Positions 23,101 through 30,768 of a stretch of DNA of 64,000 nucleotides are shown here, piece by piece. Both the position numbers and the translations under genes were made by a program. The notes under the pieces were generated by a model. The model ran no database searches. It was given only the letters and a program-made list of their open reading frames with translations, and was not told where the DNA came from. The DNA is from Hoeflea sp. IMCC20628 (GTDB lineage: Bacteria; Pseudomonadota; Alphaproteobacteria; Rhizobiales; Rhizobiaceae), in contig NZ_CP011479.1 in NCBI RefSeq assembly GCF_001011155.1, positions 4,475,662-4,539,661 on the forward strand. The letters are read 5' to 3'. Each line of letters begins with the position of its first letter. The stretch's first letter is position 1.

Positions 23101-24900
23101 CATATCGTGAACCACGACGGTGCTGGAAGCGCCGTTTTCATCAAGGAAAATCTCGTGGGTCTGTTCGCTGATCACCTTGAAGCCGAGATTTTCCAAGAGC
23201 GGAACGCGCCGGGACAAGGCCACCGGCTCGCCGGCGTGAAAAATCTTCAGTGCCAGATGGTCATCGGCGGTTTCCTCGCCGCGATAAAACGCAATCCGGA
23301 TGGCGCCCGATTCGGTGCAGGCCAGAATGTCGTCGAGATCGGCCAGGGCTTCTTCGGGCCCGAAGCGTTCCTTGTAGGACTGGCTGACGCTCACCCGCGC
23401 CGTAACGCTGCCACCGAGCATGCGGAACTGGTCTTCCCACCTTGTGACGATGGAGCGGACGTCGCGCTCGAGCTGTTCCTGCGGAATTTGCGGCGTCTTG
23501 CCCTCGGAACGACCGATGATGAAATGGACGCGCGCCACGCCGCCTTCGGGAAATGCCGGATAGTAAGCCGACACACGACCATTGTAGACGGTCTTGAAAT
23601 AGGCGCCGATGCGCTCGCGGGCGATTGAATCATACTGATCGCGCGGCACATAGACGATCAGCGATACAAACCTGTCGAACCGGTCAATTCGCGGCAGAAC
23701 GCGCACACGCGGCCGGTCAGCCAATTCGTTGATCTGATTGCAGAACCGCGCCAGCAAGGGGGCGTCGATCTGAAACAGGTCGTCGCGCGGATAGGCTTCC
23801 AGCGTGTTGAGCAACAATTTGCCGGAGTGGCTTTCGGGATCGTAGCCGAAATCCGTGACAACTGCCTGGACCTTGGACCGCAACAGCGGAATTTTGGTAA
23901 CCGACCGCGTGTAGGCGGTCGAGGTGAACAGCCCCACCACGCGCAGTTCGCCAATAACCTTGCCCTTGGAATTGAATCGCTTGATGCCGATGTAGTCCAT
24001 ATAGGTGCGCCGGTGGACGACCGAGCGGACATTGGCCTTGGTGACGATCAGGAAGTCCGGGCCCTGCAGGAAATCGAGGATTTCGGGCGTCGTGGTAACC
24101 TGATCCTTGCCGAGTCTGAGGACAAGGACATCAGGGTTTGACAAAATTCCGAGGCCTTCGGACGAGGCACGGCTCAGTTGCGCCGCATCGCCGTCGCCCG
24201 AATAGACATATTCGCGCATGCCCAGCAGGGTGAAATTGTTGTCGCGCAACCAGGCAATGAAGGCCAAGGCCTCTTGCCGGGCCGGTTCGACCGTCTTGTC
24301 GACGTCGAGCGCCACCAGGTCGGCAGCACTGTGATCAAGCATCGCCAGCATTGATTTCCAGTCGGAAACAGCGGCCTTGACCTGATCGAGCACATGCTGG
24401 ATGCGGGCAATGAGATCGGTGGCGGCGGCATCGTCTAGCCGTGGCATGTGGATCTGGATGTGGCTGACCCGCTGCGAAGGCTCGCTTGCGTCGCCATGAG
24501 AGTACAGTACTGCCGGCATCTTTCCCGAAACGACCAGGATGGGGTGCAGCGCCATGAAAATGTCGCGCACGTCGGAGGTGAGTTCACCCATCACCGAATC
24601 ATAGAGGAACGGCTTGTTCAGCGTGGTGATCGTCAGCACCGAAACATCGTGACCGGAGGTTGTGGCCCGGTCTTCATTGACCAGGCTCAATCTTGACGTC
24701 TTGCCATTCCAGGCGCGAATTTCCGATTCGGCCAGCACTGCGAATGCGGCAAGGCTCTCAGCCGGAAAAAGCTGCAAATCATCCATGCTGACGCGGGAGA
24801 ACAGGACTTCCGGCTTGACGAAGGGCTTCTTGCCCTTGGAAGCGATTGATGCGGCTTCGGCAAGCAGTGAATCCGACTTGCGTTTGGTCTTGGCAGCCAT
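20113..24900 (-). CDS. NAD-specific glutamate dehydrogenase, large type
   Basis: Oxidatively deaminates glutamate to 2-oxoglutarate with NAD. At 1595 residues it belongs to the 180-kDa L-GDH class, with long N-terminal regulatory regions (ACT-like segments such as [19 protein letters not shown]), the catalytic core with [24 protein letters not shown] and [16 protein letters not shown], the NAD-binding part with GGIGTYIKD, and a helical C-terminus. ATG 24900 follows GGAGG; the 29-residue extension to 24987 overlaps the divergent gene's leader. Divergent from an AhpD-like gene 90 bp away. Confidence 0.95.
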   Translation of the reverse strand: [1595 protein letters not shown]

Positions 24901-24990
24901 TTCTGTCCTCCAGCACTTGATATCCACACCGAACCTAGCAGAAGTAGCAGGCAATGCGAGACGAAAGGCGAAACGGATGGGAGACAAATC

Positions 24991-25578
24991 ATGAAGTTAG
25001 CTGATGAAAACGCTTCGGAAGCCGCAACCGCGCTGGAATTGGAGCAGGAAACGCCGTTGAGCCCGGCAATGGACGCCTATTTTGCCAAATGCGACGAAAA
25101 ACTCGGCATGGTGCCAAATGTGCTGAAAGCCTATGGGTTCAACAATGAGAAGCTGGAGGCTTTCGTTGCATTCTACAACGATCTGATGCTTGGCGCTTCC
25201 AATCTCAGCAAGCTCGACCGGGAGCTCATTGCTGTCGCAGTGTCGTCGATCAACAGCTGCTATTATTGCCTGACCGCGCATGGGGCCGCCGTGCGTCAAT
25301 TGTCAGGCGATCCTGTGCTCGGCGAGCAGATGGTGATGAATTACCGGGTTGCAAAACTTGAGCCGCGGCAGCGCGCGATGATCGATTTTGCCGTGCTCGT
25401 CACCGAGGACCCGGCGCGCATTGTCGAGGCCGACAGGCAGCGGCTCCGGGACGCGGGGTTTTCCGATCGCGACATCTGGGATATTTCCGCAGTGGCGGCG
25501 TTTTTCAATATGACCAACCGGATGGCATCGGCGACTGACATGCGGCCAAATCCGGAGTATCACGGGTTTGCACGTTGA
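24991..25578 (+). CDS. AhpD-like peroxidase-related protein (carboxymuconolactone decarboxylase fold)
   Basis: A 195-residue all-helical protein. The redox motif INSCYYCLTAHGAAVRQL (CxxC with a downstream His) is that of alkylhydroperoxidase D-like enzymes, and the C-terminal FFNMTNRMASATDMRPNPEY matches the uncharacterised peroxidase-related subfamily. It may use an unidentified thiol reductant in peroxide defence; no AhpC gene lies nearby. ATG 24991 follows GGGAG. Confidence 0.88.
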   Translation: MKLADENASEAATALELEQETPLSPAMDAYFAKCDEKLGMVPNVLKAYGFNNEKLEAFVAFYNDLMLGASNLSKLDRELIAVAVSSINSCYYCLTAHGAAVRQLSGDPVLGEQMVMNYRVAKLEPRQRAMIDFAVLVTEDPARIVEADRQRLRDAGFSDRDIWDISAVAAFFNMTNRMASATDMRPNPEYHGFAR

Positions 25579-25644
25579 TCCCGAGATGCGAACAATGAAT
25601 GCGGGATGCTGCGATACAATGCCAGGGAGCCGGGAGCTCAGGTC

Positions 25645-25884
25645 ATGAAAGACGATGAAACTGTCCGTCAGGCAAAACGCGCCCTCGACCGGCTTGGTCA
25701 GGAAGGCGGGCTGTCGGCCACGCCGGTGATGAAATCCGCCGCCAGTGGCGTGCGTGACCATTTTGCCGCCGAAGATGCGGACAAGACCGACAGGCTTGAA
25801 GTCTGGGGAACCCGGATTGCTCGCGGACTGGCGCTTCTGGCTCTCGGCGGGCTGGTGTGGTGGTTGGTCGGGCAGGTATTGTGA
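25645..25884 (+). CDS. Small hypothetical protein with one C-terminal membrane segment
   Basis: A 79-residue protein with a charged helical N-terminus (residues 1-50) and one hydrophobic segment at the C-terminus (GLALLALGGLVWWLVGQVL). The start ATG 25645 follows GGGAGC. Its TGA overlaps the ATG of pdxY (TGATG), so the two are translationally coupled. No function known to me; it could be a tail-anchored membrane protein. Confidence 0.65.
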   Translation: MKDDETVRQAKRALDRLGQEGGLSATPVMKSAASGVRDHFAAEDADKTDRLEVWGTRIARGLALLALGGLVWWLVGQVL

Positions 25885-26777
25885 TGACTCCGGACAATCA
25901 ACGCAATTCCGATATCCGAACTTCGGTGATCGTGATTTCGAGCCATGTCGTGCGTGGCTCCGTAGGTAACCGGGCATCGGTGTTCGCTCTGGAGACGCTC
26001 GGTTTCCCGGTCTGGGCGGTTCCCACAGTGATTCTGCCCTGGCATCCGGGTCATTCGCGCGCTACCCGGATCGTTCCGGCGCGTGACGATTTCGCCTCGC
26101 TGATCAACGATCTCTGCGGCGCGCCATGGCTCGGCGAGGTTGGTGCGGTGCTCAGCGGCTATCTCGGCGACGCCGGGCAAGCCGATGACGTGGCGCGGCT
26201 TGTCGCTGCGGTGAGGACTGTCAATCCGGAGGCGCTTTACCTATGTGATCCGGTCATTGGTGACACCGGCGGGCTTTACGTGCCTGAGGCGGTTGCCACG
26301 GCCATAGCTTCGAAGCTGATTCCGATCGCTGACATTGCCACACCCAATGTTCACGAACTTGGCTGGTTGTCGGGCGCACCCATCGGCGATGCCAAATCGC
26401 TTATTGCGGCTGCGCAAACGCTGGGGCCTGCGCGCGTGCTGGTGACGTCAGCGATTGCGATGATGGCCGGAAGCACCGGCAATATGCTGTTCAGCGGCAG
26501 CCAGACGCTGATGGCTGAACACCGGCTCATTCCCAATGCGCCAAATGGTCTGGGTGATCTGATGTCGGCAACCTTTCTTGCCCGTCTGCTGGAAGGCGTT
26601 CCTGATGGCAAAGCATTGCAGATGGCAACCGGTGCGGTGTTCGAAATCCTGGCTCGCACAGCGCGGCGCGGCGCTGATGAATTGACCCTGGAAACCGATG
26701 CGCAAAGCCTGCGCACGCCGATGGCGATGGTCAACATGCGGCAGGTCCGATCACCTGCGGACCGCACCAGGTCGTAA
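25884..26777 (+). CDS. pdxY: Pyridoxal kinase PdxY
   Basis: Phosphorylates pyridoxal to pyridoxal 5'-phosphate. The 297-residue ribokinase-fold protein has the N-terminal VIVISSHVVRGSVGNRASVFAL, the YLCDPVIGD segment, TPNVHELGWLSG and a GLGDLMSATFLARLL region carrying the catalytic aspartate of the GxGD motif. Start ATG 25884 shares bases with the stop of the preceding small gene. Distinguished from PdxK by family-level similarity only. The sequence after it (26778-26962) contains a weak stem CAGCCA/TGGCTG but no clear terminator. Confidence 0.92.
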   Translation: MTPDNQRNSDIRTSVIVISSHVVRGSVGNRASVFALETLGFPVWAVPTVILPWHPGHSRATRIVPARDDFASLINDLCGAPWLGEVGAVLSGYLGDAGQADDVARLVAAVRTVNPEALYLCDPVIGDTGGLYVPEAVATAIASKLIPIADIATPNVHELGWLSGAPIGDAKSLIAAAQTLGPARVLVTSAIAMMAGSTGNMLFSGSQTLMAEHRLIPNAPNGLGDLMSATFLARLLEGVPDGKALQMATGAVFEILARTARRGADELTLETDAQSLRTPMAMVNMRQVRSPADRTRS

Positions 26778-26962
26778 AATCAGCCAACCGGCCAGTTACA
26801 GTGGCTGTTGAGGGTTCCACGCCGATTGATGCTCCGATGGCCGGACAAGCCGAGACAGGAGGCTTTTGCGTCCGCCGGTTCCGGATCAATCCCTGATCTT
26901 TCGCGGTCTTCAGAGACAAAAGCTGATTGATATTCGTCGCACAGCCGTTTATGTGCGAATGC

Positions 26963-27613
26963 ATGTCGACATTCCCGACCCGCCTTATTGAAGGCTACCA
27001 GACATTCATGAGCGGCCGGTATCCGGCCGAGAAGAACCGTTACCGGCAGTTGGCCGAGACCGGTCAGGAACCACATACGATGGTGATTGCCTGCTGCGAT
27101 TCGCGCAGCGCGCCGGAAACCGTGTTCGATTGCGGTCCCGGTGAAATGTTTGTTGTGCGCAACGTGGCCAATCTGGTGCCGCCCTATCAGCCGGACGACA
27201 ATCTCCACGCCACATCGGCAGCACTTGAATTTGCCGTTCAGTCGCTGAAGATCCGTCAGATCGTCGTTATGGGTCATGGCCGTTGCGGCGGCATCAAGGC
27301 GGCGCTCGATCCCGACGCAACGCCTTTATCACCCGGCGATTTCATCGGTCATTGGGTGCGGTTGCTCAAACCGGCTGCCCAGCAGATTCAGGACAGTCAG
27401 TTGCTGACCAGCGGTGAACGCCAGATTGCGCTCGAGCGGATCTCGATCCGCAACTCAATCGTCAATTTGCGGTCCTTTCCTTGCGTGAAGATACTCGAGG
27501 AACGTGGAAAACTGCAGATCCACGGCGCGTGGTTTGATATTTCCACGGGTGAATTGTGGGTCATGGATCCGCAAACCGGTGATTTTTACCGGCCGGAACT
27601 GCCGCTCGCTTGA
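26963..27613 (+). CDS. Beta-class carbonic anhydrase
   Basis: Interconverts CO2 and bicarbonate. A 216-residue beta-carbonic anhydrase with zinc ligands in ACCDSR (Cys plus catalytic Asp/Arg dyad) and MGHGRCGGI (His and Cys ligands). The length and C-terminal HGAWFDISTGELW agree with rhizobial homologues. Start ATG 26963 is favoured by similarity; an in-frame ATG at 26951 is possible. No partner gene is evident. Confidence 0.95.
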   Translation: MSTFPTRLIEGYQTFMSGRYPAEKNRYRQLAETGQEPHTMVIACCDSRSAPETVFDCGPGEMFVVRNVANLVPPYQPDDNLHATSAALEFAVQSLKIRQIVVMGHGRCGGIKAALDPDATPLSPGDFIGHWVRLLKPAAQQIQDSQLLTSGERQIALERISIRNSIVNLRSFPCVKILEERGKLQIHGAWFDISTGELWVMDPQTGDFYRPELPLA

Positions 27614-27722
27614 CACAACGCCTTGTTCTCCGGTTCCATGTGCCCCACCGCAGCCACACCCTGTTGATGTCAATCGAGTGACAGCCAGCATGCGTTGTGA
27701 GCGCGTGACGTCTTGGGGAGCT

Positions 27723-28148
27723 ATGGTGATGTTGGTTAGGTCTGTTGTTTCAGCACTGGTTTTGGGACTGATGTTGCCTGTTTCCGCGGCGTTAGCGCAA
27801 AGCTCCCTGCTGGATCGATGGTACACGGCGCTGTTTGACATCAATCGTGTGGCAATCGCCGATCTGTTGGCAGATGATGCCACAATCACTCTTCAGGATC
27901 TCGGCGTAACCCAGACCAAGGCCGAATTCATCGGGGCGCTGGATGAATGGGAAGATGCAGTAAAAGACGCCAATCACGCCTGGCAGATTGAAGAGAACAC
28001 CGTGATCGACGAAACACAGGCCACGGTTCTGGCCTGCTACCAGTTTCCCGACAATGAACTGCTGATCCGTGAGGTTTTTGTTTTTCGCCAAGCCAAGATC
28101 GTCAGCAGTGTGCAGACAAATGTCGCCGACAATTGTGAGGAATTCTGA
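27723..28148 (+). CDS. Secreted small protein with an NTF2-like (SnoaL) appearance
   Basis: A 141-residue protein with a signal peptide (MVMLVRSVVSALVLGLMLP..., cut probably after ALAQ). The mature part, with WYTALFDINRVAIADLLADDATI and the later TKAEFIGALDEWEDAV pattern, resembles the cone fold of nuclear-transport-factor-2-like proteins; this is a fold guess. Two cysteines near the C-terminus (ACYQF and DNCEEF) could form a disulphide. GGGGAG is upstream of ATG 27723. No known function. Confidence 0.6.
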   Translation: MVMLVRSVVSALVLGLMLPVSAALAQSSLLDRWYTALFDINRVAIADLLADDATITLQDLGVTQTKAEFIGALDEWEDAVKDANHAWQIEENTVIDETQATVLACYQFPDNELLIREVFVFRQAKIVSSVQTNVADNCEEF

Positions 28149-28250
28149 AGCGGAACCGGTTTTCGGAAGAAACACGCGCCAAAACAAAAACCTGAAGCAC
28201 ATTGCATGAATACGATTGAATGCAACGTGCTTTAGAACGATGCTCTAGGG
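28149..28250. repeat. Rhizobial-type intergenic palindromic repeat (candidate)
   Basis: Includes an inverted repeat AAGCACATTGCAT (28195-28207) / ATGCAACGTGCTT (28220-28232) with one G-U pair and a 12-nt loop, preceded by GAACCGGTTTTCGGAAG and ending GATGCTCTAGG. These words resemble the short dispersed palindromic elements common in rhizobial genomes. It lies at the convergent ends of two genes and could also act as a terminator. Confidence 0.5.
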
Positions 28251-28268
28251 CTGCCCGGCCCTTGACGA

Positions 28269-29087
28269 TCAGCCGTCGATATCAGCACCGATCTTGGCGA
28301 TGGCCTTTTGATAGACGCCGGCCGCGTTCCATCCCTGAATGGCGCGGAAATTCGTCTCGCCTTGCTGATAACCGCCACCCCGGCTCCAGCCATGGCCACG
28401 CAGGAAATTTGCGGTTGACGCAAGCGCATCGGCTTTTGATCCTAGATTGACGCTTCCGTTGCGGTCGCCATCGGCCGCGAAGCGGGCCACATTGGCGGGC
28501 AGGAACTGGGTCTGGCCGATTTCACCATGGGCTGCACCCTTGAAATCCGGGCTGAGCCAGCCTTTCTGGATCAACTGCATCAGGGCGTAGAGCTGTTCAG
28601 TGAAAAAAGCGGAGCGTCTGCAATCATAGGCGAGCGTGGCAACTGCTGACACCGTGTGCTGATTGCCGGTGAAAGATCCGAAACCGGACTCCATCCCCCA
28701 GATTGCGATCAGCGGACCGGCCGGCACGCCGTATTTTTTCTCAAGTGCTGAAAACAGGCTGGCATTCTGCTTTTTCAGGCGCTTGCCCTTGGAGACGATG
28801 GTGGCGGCGCCGCGTTTGCGCATAAACTGGTCAAACGACAGTTTGAAGCTCTTCTGGTTGCGGTCGGCCGAAATTGTCTTGGTGGCGTAACGCGCGTTCT
28901 TGAAGGCCCGGTCGAGGGTGTTCTGCGATATTCCCGCCGATTTCGCCTCGTTCTTGAACTGCTCTACCCAGTTGGAGAAACCCTTGGAGGTGTTGCCGCA
29001 TTGGGCAGCGTGCGCAGGGCCGCTGATTCCCACGGTGATGAGTGCAGCAAATCCCCAGGCTGCCAATCTTCGAGCACTGCACTTCAT
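28269..29087 (-). CDS. Lytic murein transglycosylase, MltB-like
   Basis: Cleaves peptidoglycan glycan strands with formation of anhydro-muramic ends. The 272-residue protein has a signal peptide (residues 1-28, cut near HAAQ), the catalytic segment IAIWGMESGFGSFTGN with the catalytic glutamate, and HGEIGQTQFLPANVARFAADGDRN, typical of the MltB/SLT-3 family. ATG 29087 is preferred to the TTG at 29096. No lipobox is present, so it is probably soluble in the periplasm. Confidence 0.9.
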   Translation of the reverse strand: MKCSARRLAAWGFAALITVGISGPAHAAQCGNTSKGFSNWVEQFKNEAKSAGISQNTLDRAFKNARYATKTISADRNQKSFKLSFDQFMRKRGAATIVSKGKRLKKQNASLFSALEKKYGVPAGPLIAIWGMESGFGSFTGNQHTVSAVATLAYDCRRSAFFTEQLYALMQLIQKGWLSPDFKGAAHGEIGQTQFLPANVARFAADGDRNGSVNLGSKADALASTANFLRGHGWSRGGGYQQGETNFRAIQGWNAAGVYQKAIAKIGADIDG

Positions 29088-29272
29088 ATCAAACAACCTT
29101 TGTATGTGAATCCCAATCCGGCGGGACTTTGCCAGCGATTCGGCAAAATGTCACGAGTCCGCTGATGATCGTTTGCAGACAGCGTCAATGAAATCCAACC
29201 GGGGGAATGGTCTCGAACGGCACCGCAGCGACAGGTTGGCGGGTTTGTCGCCAGGTTGCCAAAACAAACGAG

Positions 29273-29303
29273 GAGCCCCGCCATCGGTTGGATGGCGGGG
29301 CTC
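29273..29303 (-). terminator. Rho-independent terminator after asd
   Basis: Perfect 13-bp arms GAGCCCCGCCATC (29273-29285) and GATGGCGGGGCTC (29291-29303) with a 5-nt loop, 23 bp after the asd stop codon. The T tract on the minus strand is imperfect (CTCGTTTGTTTTGG). Confidence 0.8.
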
Positions 29304-29325
29304 AAAGCAGGTGCAGTATTCGGGA

Positions 29326-30357
29326 TCAGGCAGCCAGCCGTGGCGTGATCAGGCGGCGGTTGACCAGAAGTTCGGCGATCTGGATGGTGTTGAGCGCAGC
29401 ACCCTTGCGCAGATTGTCCGAGACCACCCAGATGTTGAGGCCGTTTTCGACGGTCGCATCTTCACGAATGCGGGAGATGAAGGTCGCGTCTTCGCCGGCG
29501 CATTCATAAGGCGTGATGTAGCCGCCGTCTTCATGCTTGTCGATCACCTGGCAACCCGGCGCGTCGCGCAGGATTTCGCGGGCCTCTTCGGCACTGATCT
29601 CGTTTTCAAACTCGATATTGACCGATTCCGAATGACCGATGAACACTGGTACGCGCACAGCGGTGCAGGTGACCTTGATCTTCGGATCAAGCATCTTCTT
29701 GGTTTCGGCCAGCACCTTCCATTCTTCCTTGGTGTAGCCGTCTTCCATGAAGTCATCGATATGCGGGATGACATTGAAGGCGATGCGCTTGGTGAACTTG
29801 TGGGTCGCAATCGAGTCGGCGACAAACACGGCCCGGGTCTGGTTGAACAGCTCGTCCATGCCGTCCTTGCCGGCGCCGGAAACCGACTGGTAGGTCGATA
29901 TCACCAGGCGCTTGATCTTGGCATGGTCGTGCAGCGGCTTGAGCGCGACGACCAGCTGGGCGGTCGAGCAATTCGGATTGGCGATGATGTTGCGGCGGGT
30001 GTACATCGAAATCGCGTCCGGGTTGACCTCCGGCACGATCAACGGCACGTCGGCGTCGTAGCGCCAGGCCGAGGAATTGTCGATGACGATGCAGCCCTGC
30101 GCGGCGATCTTGGGCGACCATTTCTTGCTGATCGCGCCGCCGGCCGACATCAGGCAGAGATCGGTGCCGGTGAAATCATAGTTTTCGAGATTCTTGACCT
30201 TCAGGGTCTTGTCGCCGAAAGACACTTCGGTGTTGACCGAGCGGCTCGAGGCGAGAGCTACGACTTCGCTGACAGGAAAGGCGCGCTCTGACAAAATGTT
30301 GAGCATTTCGCGGCCGACATTGCCTGTCGCACCGACAATTGCGATTTTGAAACCCAT
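29326..30357 (-). CDS. asd: Aspartate-semialdehyde dehydrogenase
   Basis: Reduces aspartyl phosphate to the semialdehyde for lysine, threonine, methionine and diaminopimelate synthesis. The 343-residue enzyme has the NADP-binding GATGNVGREML at the N-terminus, SSRSVNTEV, the active-site cysteine in NPNCSTAQLV, and the later substrate region with RVPVFIGHSE. ATG 30357 follows AGGAGC with suitable spacing. A strong terminator follows. Confidence 0.97.
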   Translation of the reverse strand: MGFKIAIVGATGNVGREMLNILSERAFPVSEVVALASSRSVNTEVSFGDKTLKVKNLENYDFTGTDLCLMSAGGAISKKWSPKIAAQGCIVIDNSSAWRYDADVPLIVPEVNPDAISMYTRRNIIANPNCSTAQLVVALKPLHDHAKIKRLVISTYQSVSGAGKDGMDELFNQTRAVFVADSIATHKFTKRIAFNVIPHIDDFMEDGYTKEEWKVLAETKKMLDPKIKVTCTAVRVPVFIGHSESVNIEFENEISAEEAREILRDAPGCQVIDKHEDGGYITPYECAGEDATFISRIREDATVENGLNIWVVSDNLRKGAALNTIQIAELLVNRRLITPRLAA

Positions 30358-30768
30358 GGTTCCCGTGCTCCTCTCTCCCCTTGTTAGCGGTCAAGCGCCA
30401 CTCTTCCCGCCCCGGGGAGAGTGAGGGGGCGGAACGGGTCAGATCGTGGTTTTGGTTTTGATCGTGGTGCGCATGGTGGCGGTGTTTTGATGGAAGTGTG
30501 CAGAAATGTCAATTCGCGTTTGTTTCGAAGTCTGGTCCGATGGCAATGATGTGGCAGAGCTCATCAGCGCTGCAGTGCTTTCAAGGCCTGCATGATGTGT
30601 TTTGCGGATATGCATCACCTCCTGAAAATACAGGATCGTGTCCCATGTCGCTTGTCTCGATCGGGACCAAAACAATGCCGCATCAGGGGCATTCACCCGC
30701 ATGCTGCCGTTCTCCACTCCGATTTTCCATGATACGGCTGCAGCACTGTTGAACACCGGGGATGACCA
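30358..30768. other. 411-bp gene-free stretch between asd and the antiporter gene
   Basis: I see no convincing coding region. A plus-strand frame (30498-30752) and a minus-strand frame running into the antiporter gene lack ribosome-binding sites and recognisable protein features. A short inverted repeat GTCCC/GGGAC spans about 30639-30664. The asd and antiporter promoters must lie here but no clear match is visible. Confidence 0.4.

Noticed and set aside
22240-23628. 462-codon plus-strand frame opposite glutamate dehydrogenase
   Set aside because: Antisense to a conserved coding region; residues are Arg/His/Gln-rich and match no family.
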